Positions 34,896 to 47,500 of a stretch of 64,000 nt of DNA are shown here, one piece after another. The stretch comes from Taxillus chinensis (taxonomy: Eukaryota; Streptophyta; Magnoliopsida; Santalales; Loranthaceae). The position numbers and the translations under genes are program-made. The stretch's first letter is position 1. Every line of letters begins with the position of its first letter. The stretch lies in the NCBI GenBank assembly GCA_023512835.1, contig CM042086.1, positions 17,141,820 through 17,205,819 on the forward strand, given 5' to 3'. The notes below the pieces were generated by a model. The model did not search any database, was not told the origin of the DNA, and saw only the letters and a program-made list of their open reading frames with translations.

Positions 34896-35959
34896 GATTA
34901 TTAAATTTCAGGCATTAGCGTGGGAAGTGTGGCTGTTGTTATTGGAATAATGGGCGTGGCTTACTTTGTGGTGCGACGAAGGAAACGAAAAATAGACGAC
35001 CAATCCAAAACCGAAGACTTTCCCAGTCATCCTCCGTCGTCGTCATCGTTGATATCTACAAGCAAGCAAAGCATCGGCGATGACGCCGTTACCGCTGCTC
35101 CGTCGACCACCAAATCCTATTACGTCGACGCCAAGTCATCAAATCTCCGAATTGATCAAAGCACCTTCTTTGGACTACAGGTCTTTAGCTACGCCGAACT
35201 GGAAGCAGCCACCAACAATTTCGATGCCTCTAATGAGCTCGGTAATGGCGGCTTTGGAATCGTATACTACGGTAATTATCACGACCCTAATTAATTACAT
35301 CATCAAGTGTTATTATTTAATTTCCATGCAAGTGAAGGGTTATTTAATTTACGGGTTTTGGAGCCGCCGGATGAATTCATGTGTTGCATGTGAACTATAA
35401 AATGATATTTAAAAAAAATCATATTAATTATTGGTAGGTAATTAAATAAATTTTAATTTATTAAAATTTAGATTTTCAAATTTACACAAAAAATAATTAG
35501 ATCACCTTTAAATTTTATATGGTCAAAATCTGAAATAAATCACTGAGCTAACTTTACTCATTAGTGAATCTAAACTTAAAATTTATGATACATTAGTGTC
35601 AATCCAATTAACTTATCAATTATTTTTCTTTACCATTTAATTTATACCGTAAAAAAAATACACTTCAATTATCTTCATTTTATCTAGAGATTTAATTTTC
35701 TTCAAAAGGTTCGATATGAATATTTGTCTCTTTCCTTGCTTTCCAAAATGCTTTTAAAAAAACAATAAAAAACTGATCTATAAGATAATAACAGTATATA
35801 TATATATATATATATATATATTACTAATATTCAGTAAAATGAATCAACCAGAAATAAATGATGTATTTTTTAAAAACACATTATACGTATAATGTTGCAT
35901 TATCTAATCTCCAATTGTGAATTCAATTGATTCATCCGATCCATTAAAAATATTTATTC

Positions 35960-35997
<38 letters not shown>

Positions 35998-37021
35998 ACA
36001 TATACATATAAATTTCTCAATTCTCATTAGTCAATCTGTTTACTATTATTATGCTGTAAATATTAAAAAACAAAATCTTAAAATTGAATTGGTATATGGT
36101 AAGAATATATGCGGCCTCAGTTCTTAATTTGAACCTTAATTGTTAGGAAAGCTGAGCGATGGTCGCGCCGTTGCAGTGAAGCGGCTCTACGACCGAAGCT
36201 TCAAAGGCGTGGACTCATTCATGATGGAAATGGAGACTCTGACCCGTCTGCGCCACTCAAACCTAGTCACCCTCTACGGATGCGCCTCCAGAGGCAGTTC
36301 CGACCTCTTCCTCGTCTACGAGTACGTCCCCAACGGCACCGTCGCCGACCACCTCCACGGCGGCGACCATGCAAGCCGCGGCTCCCCCCTCAGCTGGCCC
36401 ATCCGCCTCCGTATCGCCACCGAGACCGCCACCGCCCTAGCCTACCTCCACGCCTTCAACACCGTCCACCGCGACGTCAAGACCAACAACATCCTCCTCG
36501 ACCGCAGCTTCCACGTCAAGGTGGCCGACTTCGGCATCTCGCGGCTGCTGCCCAGGGACGTCACCCACGTGTCCACGGCGCCGCAAGGGACTCCCGGGTA
36601 CGTGGACCCCGCTTACTACCAGCGCTTCCACCTCACGGGAAAGAGCGACGTTTACAGCTTCGGGGTTGTGATGGCGGAGCTGGTGTCCTCCATGCCGGCG
36701 GTGGACCCGGACCGGCACGGAGGCGAAGCCAGCCTGGCGACCTTGATGCTGGAGAGGATTCAGAACCGGCTGCTTCCACAGCTTGTGGACCCGAGCCTAG
36801 GGTTCGAGACGGATGGGGCGGTGAGGAAGGCAGTGACGGCGGTGGCGGAGCTGACATTCCGGTGCTTGCAGGAGGACGTGGATGACAGGCCGTGCATGGA
36901 CGAAGTGGTGGAGGCTCTGAGGAAGATTGAGGACGACAACAATTATAATATGGAATCATTTTCGCCGGATTCCGTGGCAGTCAAGTGGGTAAGCACCTCC
37001 ACTACTTCCGAGTCTATGTAA
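32681..37021 (+). CDS. LRK10L1: LRK10L1-type (LEAF RUST 10 locus-like) receptor-like protein kinase (4 exons, 677 aa)
   Basis: The exons are 32681-33449, 34056-34085 (30 nt), 34912-35271 and 36147-37021; they join to 2,034 nt in frame. A signal peptide (about residues 1-28) leads a Cys-rich extracellular part with the GUB_WAK galacturonan-binding pattern (VNCSQPFKCG, YPFWG, YCGRPGFGLEC) and the WAK_assoc_C pattern (ECGTCGGSGGECGFN, FACFCPDG). One transmembrane segment lies at about residues 267-287, followed by the basic stop RRRKRK. The kinase domain is complete: GNGGFGIVYYG at 377-387, Lys398 in VAVK, HRD at 494-496 followed by VKTNN, DFG at 514-516, GTPGYVDPAYY and SDVYSFGVV. It should be an active plasma-membrane Ser/Thr kinase. 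The family takes part in defence and ABA signalling; the ligand is unknown. Introns hold (TA)n and (ATT)n tracts. Confidence 0.93.
34841..34895 (+). repeat. (ATT)n microsatellite next to a splice acceptor in the receptor-kinase gene
   Basis: About 18 copies of ATT end roughly 16 bp before the acceptor of exon 3 (exon starts 34912), so the usual pyrimidine tract region is mostly repeat. Confidence 0.9.
35797..35991. repeat. Two (TA)n microsatellites in the third receptor-kinase intron
   Basis: TA runs lie at about 35797-35821 and 35959-35991. A third long TA run lies after the gene at 37589-37630. Confidence 0.85.
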
Positions 37022-37586
37022 ATCAATCTTTTGTTTTTAATTTAAAGGTTAATGTCGGATAACATTATTAAGATTTCATTAACGTTCATCATATATACAG
37101 AACATATTTCAGACTTGAACGTTCACAGTTTTTCCCATAATTAAAACGGCAATAAATAACACTAACCAGCTGCGAGCTATGAAAGTTTGATGATCAAGAT
37201 CGATTAATCTCCCTCCTTATCCTTATTTCTCCATAACCCTTTTTGTGATAATATCGGAAAACTTGTATATGCTAATGCTACTTAATTATTTTTTCCGGGT
37301 GGAGGATGAAAAATAATACTAGCTAGGACGGTTCATTAAAACCTGTCCTTAATCCAAGTAACTGCTTTTATCACCTAATTACGAAATTATCCTTTTAGTA
37401 ATTAATTTACATATTTTTCTAACACTATACCTTGTCGTAAATTATTATTGATATTTTATTAAGAGAAAAACTTTGTGTAATTCTTACGCGCGCATGGGAC
37501 TATTAGCTGCATGTTAATTTGATTTTTAAAAAATAAATCAACAGCCTACAAAGCTTGCAGATAATACTATATATATCCTCCAATTG

Positions 37587-37632
<46 letters not shown>

Positions 37633-37795
37633 TATTGTTACTCTTTCCTTAATTAATTTCTTATTTAAGGATAAAGTATTTCAACTTCATATGCTTAACA
37701 CTTGGGATACTCATTGTTTTCTTTAAAAAACTAATATAGAATTGTTGTAATGGCCCATAAATATTGTCAGACTAATCCAAGCCCCAAAATAAAAT
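37022..37795. other. Downstream flank of the receptor kinase, AT-rich
   Basis: It holds the gene's 3' UTR and a long TA tract (37589-37630). No gene was seen. Confidence 0.5.
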
Positions 37796-37799
37796 TTTA

Positions 37800-38270
37800 G
37801 TCATTTTAACCGAAACCATGTCCTCAAAGCATGCAATAAATTTGACTTCCATAGTGGTAGATGTTGCAATTATAGCCTCCTTTGCACTCTTCCATAATAT
37901 AGTTCTTTTTTGCCAAAAGATGGTGTCTACACAACTGGTAAAATTTAAATATGAATAATCATTAGTGAGTCTAAGAAATTATTCGAGGGTCTTCAAAATC
38001 ATAACATATGCATATGGTATTGCCTCAATGCCTTTTGTTCCAAGGCATTTTTTTGATATTGTATATGACTAAATTTGTTTCTTTTTTGAATTGGAATAAA
38101 AATTCATGAGCATTTTTTTCATCTTAAATCTCTCCATAAATTTATTGATATATGCTTTATGAGATAACCTAACAATACATATGATCTATCACCAAATATT
38201 TTAATTTCAATCACATAGATTGTCATTCATTGATACCTTGCATTGAAAAAAATTAATTGATGAACTTTAC
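37800..38270 (-). pseudogene. Ty1/Copia retrotransposon relic (RT/RNase H part of pol)
   Basis: On the minus strand, RLSHKAYINKFMERFKMKKM (about 38105-38170) matches the Copia motif L.LSQKAYI.K.L.RF.M. ILWKSAKEAIIATSTTMEVK and FIACFEDM (about 37805-37905) match the RNase H segment (WKS.KQ..IATSTMEAEFIAC.EA). Stops and shifts separate them. No LTR was recognised. It is distinct from the relic at 25420-25770 but overlaps the same pol region. Confidence 0.65.
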
Positions 38271-38349
38271 TCGGTATATAATTAATAATTTGCGTGTCAA
38301 CTTGAATCAACATCAAGTTAGTAGTCTATGTCAATATTAAAATGATATG

Positions 38350-38830
38350 ATTCTAAAATGAGACTGTTTGGACCTCCGACAAACCTTCCCTACGTCATTA
38401 AGACATCGCAGAGACTTTTGGCATTGAAACAATGACGTTTGGACCTCTAGTAAGCATGTCTTATGTCATGATGCCATAAATACTTAGGCTTTGAAATGAC
38501 ATTGTTTGGATCTTCAACAAGCTTGTCCTATGTCATCATGACATTTCAAAGACTTTTGGCTTGAAATGATGCTGTTTGATCCTTTATAGAGTGTATCCTA
38601 TATCGGTATGCCATCATAGAATAATATCGCCTGAAAATGATGATATTTGGACCTTTAGGGGATCTATCTTATGTCAATGTGACATTGTTGAACCATATTG
38701 ATATAAAAATGGTGTCATTTACATGAGCATGATGTCACAGAATGGCTTTAACTAGAAACAATGTCATTTTGGTGTTTTAGAATCACTATCATGCATCAAC
38801 ATGACACACCAGACTCACTTTGACTTAAAA
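38350..38830 (+). repeat. Degenerate ~70-bp tandem repeat, about six copies
   Basis: Copies begin near 38366, 38441, 38505, 38574, 38645 and 38715. The consensus is atgatgttgtttggacctt, then acaagcttgtcctatgtca, then tgacatttcaaagacttttgg. Divergence between copies is high and spacing runs from 64 to 75 bp. Confidence 0.6.
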
Positions 38831-40370
38831 ATGATCCATTTTCATCACTAAAAGCTCTTTCTTGCTTGTTATAAGTGCCTTGGTCGAAACGGTGAAGTTT
38901 TAGATGCCTATAAACTTTATTATGTACCAATGTGACAAACTATAATGGCCTTGATCTTGATGCTATTGTTTTCACTCTAGTACTCTTTAATGTTTTATTT
39001 TATCGTGTTCAAATTTATATGGAATTGATTGTCCGAATCTCTACATTCAAACTCTTGGGCGAATCTAATCATGTTTGGATTTTTTTTTATCCAAATTCTT
39101 TGTTCATCAGATCTCTTGTTCAGTCCACTAGTGTTAGATCTTTTATTCATTAAATACCTTATTTGGATCTTCTTATCAGAGGTTTTTGTTATGATCTTTC
39201 ATTATATATGACTTTGATGTGTTATAGATTGAACTTCTTATATAGTGTTATTCTAAGAGTCATCCTACAAAGTTATTTAACTATATGCATATATACCACT
39301 TACACTGGTTGTTACTCATGTGTTTGTTGATAACAACTACAACCAACTCCAAATGTACAAAAAAATTAATTCATAATTTTTTATTTATAGATGTGTGGCG
39401 GAAGCAAATCGAAAACTCTTTAACTGTTTTTACATCTCCACAATTATTTTTATACAATAAGAATCTCCAAACTAAAAAGAAAACTATAACTATGTAGTTT
39501 CTTTTCGAATTTCTAGTGTTTACTTTCCTTTAATTGTCAATGCATGACTCTTTGTGTCATTCTAATGAATTTATGAATGTTAACAGATATTTTCCAAACA
39601 AGTGTATGAAAGATCATTTTTGTTTTTTAACATAGGCCTCATGGCAATTATTTTCATTTGGTTTTTATATTCTATGGGTTGGGGGCCTTTTTATTTATAA
39701 TTTTATTTTTATGTATGAAAACTTGTATTTTGTCGTTTGAGTTTTTGATTGTTGCCATACATGCCATTATATTATGCATTAGGGATTTCTTTCTTTTGGG
39801 CTAATAGGGTCTTTTTCTTTGGGCCCTGCGATTGTTGGGGTCTCTCATCGGATATGACATGACTTTGACTACTTGTTTTTTAATATTTTTTAATAAAATA
39901 ATATTATATTTTTAAAAGTAAAAAATTAACTAAATAATATTGAAACATAGCTTTTATATTTTGTACATTAAATAAATAAATTGCTATTATTATTATTATT
40001 TATAATTTATTTTTCATAAGTTAATTATTTAGTCTAAGAAAATTTTAAGCGAAACACAAACAAATTTGTCTAGGCAAATCTAAAAGTTTTATAGAAATTA
40101 GTGAATTTGAATTGAAGATTTCACAACATTCATGCTAGTATTTTCAAAATTAAATCATTTCAATGACTAAAGGTATAATTTTTATTATTTTAACCATTCA
40201 AGCATACTTTTCAATTCAATTATTTTAACAAAGTATTTGTACTAGTTAATTTTTAAATATTTATTTACTGTTTTAGAGAGGAAAACAAAATATAATTATT
40301 TTTTTAAAAAAGAAAATAGTAATTGTGAAAAAAAATTAAAATATGATTCAAAAATGAATTCATCGTGGTC
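38831..40370. other. AT-rich intergenic DNA, no gene seen
   Basis: Short frames exist but none shows family resemblance, splice support or codon structure. Confidence 0.5.
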
Positions 40371-40373
40371 TAA

Positions 40374-41061
40374 GAGCATTCACGTGGCTTTTCAAAAGCT
40401 AAATAATAACTAATGTGGAAAAAACTCTTATGCAATAGACTCTTTATTGCTACAGTAAATTTAACCTTTGATTAAATAACTGATCAAATTTGGCCAGTCA
40501 ATTTCATTGTCTAAAGTATTATAGTCAAATAAAATAATAAAATTAAAATAAAATCACGCAAGGGCAAGGGGTGGCTGTGGCATTGGAACGCAAGGGGAGG
40601 GGGTCAGTGCGGCAGCGGGCGGGAAGAGGGCGATCTGTGCAAAGGGAGAGAAGGCAGCCCCGATCTATACAAAGGAGAGGGGGAGGGGCGGCACGGTAGT
40701 GGGTAGCAAGGGAAGTTGTAAGGTGCGAGGGAGAGGCGGCGGCGCAACAATGGGAGGCGACAGAGGGGAAACACAGGGGATAGAAGAGACAATCTATGCA
40801 TGGGGAGGAGAGGTGGGCCCAATCTTTGCAAGGGAGGAGGGAGGAGGGCAGCACAGAGGGCAAAGAGGGAGGGGAGACGGCGGCGGAGGAGGGCAACAGG
40901 CGTGACGAAAGAGAGGAGAATGTGCGTTAAGAAATAGAAAGAAGAGAGAGATAAATATTTTAAATAAAATACTTAAATATAATTATATTGAGTTACTATT
41001 TCATCCCTTAAAATTCAATTAACTATTATTTATAAAAACAGTCTCTTGAGAGCCCATGCTC
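40374..41061. mobile_element. PIF/Harbinger-like element with a purine-rich core
   Basis: The left end GAGCATTCACGTGGC and the right end read inward GAGCATGGGCTCTC share GAGCAT and a GGC a few bases in. The element lies between TAA at 40371-40373 and TAA at 41062-41064. AT-rich flanks surround a core (about 40555-40920) that is almost all G/A on the plus strand. It has no coding content. Confidence 0.5.
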
Positions 41062-41425
41062 TAACGATTGCATCGTCGGTCCTCCAAGTTTTGCTCAGCA
41101 GGATTAATATATAACGACATTTTGTGAATTATTAAAGAAAAGCGACAAAAAAAAAAAAAACCCGAAACAGTGCATGACAGTAGAGTAGTTTTGTTCATAT
41201 TATGCGGAGTTGACGGCTGAGACAGACGCTTGCGACATATTGGTTGTGTTCGTTGCTGATGAATGATAGTGCTGACGAACAACACGCATGCTAGCTAGCT
41301 ACCTACCTACGCTAGCAGTAGCACAGAAGACGATGATGGGCGGCGTTTCAGACATATAAAGAAGCAAAGTGCTTCGTCGAATCTGTCATACGCATGTGTA
41401 TGGGAGAAGATAGTCCTCCTTTAAG

Positions 41426-41470
41426 ATGATCCCAAAATTGAAGCCCACCGAAGTTGGTCTCCTTCATTGA
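41426..41470 (+). other. Possible upstream open reading frame in the fusion gene's leader
   Basis: ATG ATC CCA ... CAT TGA gives a 14-codon frame 47 bp before the first ATG of the downstream gene. It matters only if transcription starts upstream of it, which is unknown. Confidence 0.25.
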
Positions 41471-41516
41471 TCCTAATAATAATAATAACTCAATCATTTT
41501 TAAATCCCCCTAAAAA

Positions 41517-44500
41517 ATGAGTTTCGCATTGAAATCCCACTACTTCCCCTCATCTCCTCCACCATCTCCGTGCCCCCTCCCCCTCCTCCTTCTTCTCCGT
41601 CGCCGCTGACGAGCCCAGACCCATCGGAGAGCCTCCTCGCCCATGCCCATGGCGTCGCCAGAGATTCAAACCCGACCCCCGCAGCCACCGCCGGCCCAAC
41701 CTCCCCGCGCCCCGCAGCCACTTCCATTTCGATCCCTCCCCCGCCGCCGATCTCCTCTCCCACCTCCCCTCCGTCGCCGCCTCCCTCGACCATCCCATCG
41801 CCCCGGCCCTCCTAGGTTTCGCCTCCGCCGCTCTCCTCGCCTCTCGCTTCTCCTTCTCCTTCGGTCCTTCCAATCGCAGCCTCAGCACGCCCGACGCCGC
41901 CGGCCAGTGGGTCCTCTTCGCCACCCCTACGCCTTTCAATCGTTTCGCGCTGCTCCGCTGCCCCTCGGTGGTCTCGTCCGAGGGCGGCGAGCTGCTGCTG
42001 CTGCCGCCGCCGCCGCCTGAGCGGGCGAGCGACAAGTCGGCGGTGAAGGTTCGCGTCAGGAGGGGTGATGATATCGATGGTGATGACCCGTTGGAAGAAG
42101 AGAGGCCGGCGTACCAGAGGGTTTGCGTCGGGACGGACGATGGCGGAGTGATATCTCTGGATTGGCCTGCCAATTTGGATTTGAAGGCCGACCGCGGACT
42201 GGACACCACTCTCTTGCTCGTCCCGGGGTCTGCGCGAGGGAGCTCTGAGAAGAATGTGAGGTCCTTTGTGCGCGTCTCCCTCGGACGTGGCTACTTCCCC
42301 ATTGTGATGAATCCCAGGGGCTGTGCTGGCTCGCCGCTCACCACTGCGAGGTTAGCAGCTTCGTTGCTGCTTTGTAATTCGTATAGTTTTATGTGACCCA
42401 GTTCCTTGCAATCAAATGTATTTCGGCACTTGGAATTCATGTAAAACTGATTACTAGAACTGAAGTTTTATTTGAAATCTAACATGTGAATCTATCATGT
42501 CCATCTCTCTATCAGACGGTTGCTGGACTCGGCTTGGTGGCATTAAGAAGTTAGGGACCTCTGGCTGGTTGCAGCAATTATTAGTTACCTATCTGTGTTG
42601 TTTTGTCGGTGAATGGCTGTTATAGAAATAACGGATAGACATTTAATCTCCAGAATTGCAAATAGCTATTCAATATGGTATCACTCGCCTTACCATGCTT
42701 GCAAGCTGAAACAGGCTCACTTGATAGCTTTAATTAATGAATTACCTACACGGGGAAGTTGTTGATGCATAGATTTTGTTTGTGTGGAATTCGAGGCGAA
42801 ACTGATTTTTCTTGATGTTTATGAAAATGCATTGAGTGATCTGGTTTTGATGTTCTCGTTTTCATATCAGGAAGATAATAGTTCACCTACTCTTTCCTGA
42901 CTCCAGTGATATTTATTCCAGTGAGGAGGGGGTTGATGAATTTTATATGTCCAAATATGCGGATCGCAGGGCATCTTAACAATGTCATCTAATGTAGGTT
43001 ATTTACAGCTGCTGACAGTGATGACGTCCGCACAGCTATACGGTTCATCAACATGGAAAGGCCGTGGACAACACTGATGGGGGTCGGATGGGGTTACGGT
43101 GCAAACATGTTGACAAAGTATTTGTCAGAAGTTGGAGATCAAACACCTCTTACGGCTGCTACATGCATAGATAACCCCTTTGACTTAGAGGAGGCCACAA
43201 GATCATCTCCTTACCACATTGCTATTGGTCAGAAGCTTACAAGTGGGCTGATAAGTATTCTGCAGTCTAACAAGGTTGCTTTTCTTAACTAGCCTACTTA
43301 ACTGAGGAATACATTATTTGCAACTTTATATTGACAATTTTATTTACGTAGTCTGCTTCGTATTATTTCAGCTTTGAGTTTGTCATTAATTATCTTTCCA
43401 TTGTGACAATTTTTTGCATTTATCTTCTTAATCTTTCAGGAGATATTTCAAGGCAGAGCAAAAGGGTTTGATGTCAAAATGGCCTTATTGGCAAAATCTG
43501 TTCGCGATTTTGACAAAGCTGTATCTATGGTGTCTTATGGATATGAAAACATAGAAGACTTTTACTCAAAGTCTAGCACGCGAGATGTTGCAAATTTGAA
43601 GATTCCTGTTCTTTTTATACAGGTTTAGCTTATTATATGCAACTTGGCATTTGAATTTTAGTAGCTTCCTATTTTTTTATGCATGCAGATGTGGTTATAA
43701 AACAGGCACTCAAATTCTTGTGCACTGTTTATTTTCATTGTCTATACAGTAATGTCTGGGATATATTGTGGTATGATTTAAACTTAAGCACGGAGAGAAA
43801 TTTACTAGCTGATTTAGGAGTATGAAGTTTCTTTCTTTCCTTAATTTGTTGAAGATTTAAAGCTAAACAGGGCCTTAGCTTTTTTCCTCTCATGATCTAC
43901 TTCTGTTTGGAGCTAAAGCCCATAAGACTAAGAAATTTGGTCGCTTGAAATTTGCTGGGAACTATTAATCCTCTGATGGAAATACACTAAATTTGTAACC
44001 GATATACTTTTATTTCTAATCCTAGGACAATGGTTGGAAAGCTTGTGGGAGTTATATTTATTGTTGTGTATCTTGAGTCTCGGCAGTGGTTTTAGTGCAA
44101 AATGCTACTGCAATGTTGCAGCCTGAGGTTCTGAGAAAATTTTGATCTCTATTTTATAGCCAGATAAGCTATTTCACAATATACATGCTCTGTTCGTATA
44201 ATATCACCTATGAAACAAAAATGCATGCATTTTTAGTTTGAGAATACTCAAGGCCTTGCTATTTAAATTTGGAGATACCGATAAGACAGGGAGATATTGG
44301 TTATTCTGTATGTTCATATATTATGCACATTTTAAGATATCATTTAAAGAACTTTTAATTTTTTGCTCAATTATCTTTTATAATTCTAATGGTGAAGCTT
44401 GTGTATATGTAATGAATAATAATATTTTTTCCATTCAACATATGGATAGGATTCAATTTTTGCCTAATGTTTTAGAAATGCAAGCAAAACTTATATGATG

Positions 44501-47500
44501 TTTATGTGCATGCCCTTAAAGTGAACAATCTTATATCAACTGTACTTGTTGCTTTTTATTGATGTATACATATGATAAATTTATAAATTTAATGATACAT
44601 GCCATTTTGTTAATGAAATTCTAACTATTTGCGATCATGAAAATTCATTAGAATGATGATGGTACAGTGCCACTATTTTCTATTCCACGCAATTCCATTG
44701 TGGAAAATCCCTATACCAGTCTGCTACTGTGTTCTTGTTTACCATCTCTTGGGAGTGAACAATCTGCTATATCCTGGTACCTGCCTGTCACTATTGAGGT
44801 AATGCCGCTTTTATTTTATTTTATTTTAATTTTAAAATCCTTGTTTCCTCTCTTTGTTTGCGCAACTATTCATCTTTATAGTCATTCTACTTCATGGTTA
44901 TGAACTAGCATATAAATATGCCCAAGTGATTTCCTCCCTAGCATTTTAAACATACATCTTTATGTTCATTCAAGTAATCTTTTCTTTGACATATAAATTG
45001 TTCTTCATGTTCATTTCACTTCTTTGGAGGTACTAGATCAAGCTTAAAATCTAGGGATTAACTATTTCAGGAATATTAATTCCATAATTTATACGTTAGC
45101 TTTACTATATTAAGTTCAATAATGAACCTGTGAACACCCAATGCATTGAATTCATGTTATTTATTGTAAACATTCTTATTTGTTCATGTTGAGATTTATA
45201 ATCCCTTATTGGAAATTGACTAGTCTTGCAATTGATTAATAAGATCTTGTGGTCACCCCATCTACTATCAATTGGTTTTGGGATGGAAGCGTATGAACTT
45301 TAAGTGGTATTAAGTAGGCATGTGTGTTCCACGTTACTCAATATTGTCCACATGTTCAATTCAATGATATGTCAGACTTGAGAGGCCGTGTTGAAATTTA
45401 TAATTTCACATTGAGAAGTGACTAGCCTTACAAATGATTATAAGATTTTGTGGTCATCTCACCTACTTCCAATTGGTTTTGGGATAGAAGCCTATAGACT
45501 TTAACAGTTCACTCGTCAAACATTGGTTGCTTGTTGGTTTATGCAATATTTTTCAGTTGTATGTTTTTAGTAAGTGCGAGTGGTCATTATGGGATTTGAT
45601 ATTAAATTGGTATTCTTAGGTTCAATAGGTAAACACTTTCTTTATTTCCTATGGTTTTCATAATACCATTAAGTTTTGCTGCAAATAGAAGTTCTGGAAA
45701 CACTTCCACTATCTTTCTTCTCTTCAACAACTTGAATTTTTTTGGGATTGATTTGGTTTTTCTTTAGCAATAATTGTGAGCAGATGAACCTTAGAGGGGA
45801 AAAATGAGTAGTTGATTCCAAGTGTAATGAGTTGCCTGCTTCCCTATCCTTTACCACGTGATTTGTGACCTAAGTTCTAACTCACATTTTCATTTGTATG
45901 ATTTTCTTGGTTTTTCCTGCAAAGGAATGCTTGAATTTCATTATAATAAGAGATTCCTTGCTAATGATGTTGTAATTGGTTTACATTTATTCCATTGCAT
46001 GCAGTGGTTAACAGCAGTGGAGCTTGGACTTTTGAAGGGTCATCATCCGCTTCTCCAAGATGTAGATGTATCGCTCAACCCTGCTACAAGTTTAGCTTTT
46101 CTAGACAGAGGATTGTCTAAACGCGGTGATAAAGTTACCACCAGACTTTTGGATCTTGCTCAATCAGATGTTGCAAATGGATATTCTGGAGATCCCATAT
46201 TTGATATGTTGGCTGGAAGTGATGTGTCCCATAGTCAGATGAATGAAAAATATTTGCAGAAGGATTTAGGACCTGAAGATAAGTCGCTGCAATCAGTGAA
46301 TAGTGGCACATTGCAGCCAGTTAAATCTGATGAAACTGAGTCAGTCCAACAGGATGTAGTCATGGATACCGAAAAAGGTCAAGGGCTGCAGATGGCACAA
46401 GTGGTCATGAATATGCTTGACATCACTTTGCCTGATACTCTCAATGAAGAGGAGAAAAAACAGGTGATTCTTTGTTTATTTATTTCTTAGTTACATCCAT
46501 TTTACTTTGTTTAATTAAGTATTGAATGTATTAGTCACCAAAGGGGTTTGTGTTTCATATTCCATGAGATTTTCAACTTACGCTTACAAATTTTAAGAAT
46601 AAGAATAAAATATAAGCCCTTCTTGTGGAACAAGTATTGTTTTATGACCTTTTTGTAGTTTTTGTTTTATGATTAAGACTAGTGATTTACTTGAGACAGT
46701 TCTCTTAAAGTTTTTTTTTTTTTTTTTTGGAATTTTGATAGGTAAGACTTGGATTTGACTCTTCCGATTAAAGTCGCCTCGATGGAATGCAATACACAAG
46801 CAAGCATGTTTTAAGAAAAAAATACAATTTTTTTTTGAGACTTAGTTTCTTTTAAATTTTGAGTACTCATCTTTTGGACAAAATTCAAAATGAGAATATT
46901 CGTTGTGTCGTTGGAGTAGCTCCGATTGCAAATAAACTGAGAGAGAATTACTTATGTTGGTTTGGTCATTTAAGACATAGGTCAATACATACATATGTTA
47001 AAAGGTTAAAAAAAGATTGACATTAAATGAGATAAAAATTGAGGAAAAGATTAAAAATAACTTGGATGAAAGTAATAATAAAAGATATATTGCTAGATTT
47101 GGAAGAAAGAATGTTGGCAGATGAGAATATTTGAAAGAGAATGATTTGTCTATTTGATCAAATATAAATTTTCTTTTTGTTATAGTTGGGGTTAAGGGTT
47201 AATTATTTATTTATTTTTCAAATAAAACTAGACTAGATCCCAGGATTTAGAATCTTGATATCTTTGGAAAAGTAGAAAAGAGTATGTAAGATGTAATTTT
47301 GATATTTGTATGAAGGTTAGTGAAGTGTTTTTTCCAATCAAACTAGGTTAGATCCCAGGCTTTAGAATCTTGTATAAAAATAGAGTAGATCCCAGTTAGT
47401 TATAGAATTCCTAAATCAATAGATTTATTGCGTTGGATCTATTATTTGAACATATAGAGAAATTGAAAAGATATCCATGTACAAAACCAGTTAGTTAAAA

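Noticed and set aside
35080..35400. A separate truncated kinase gene ending at about 35,290
   Set aside because: The frame continues across a GT-AG intron to 36147 in phase (VYYG|KLSDGRAVAVK), so this is one receptor kinase.
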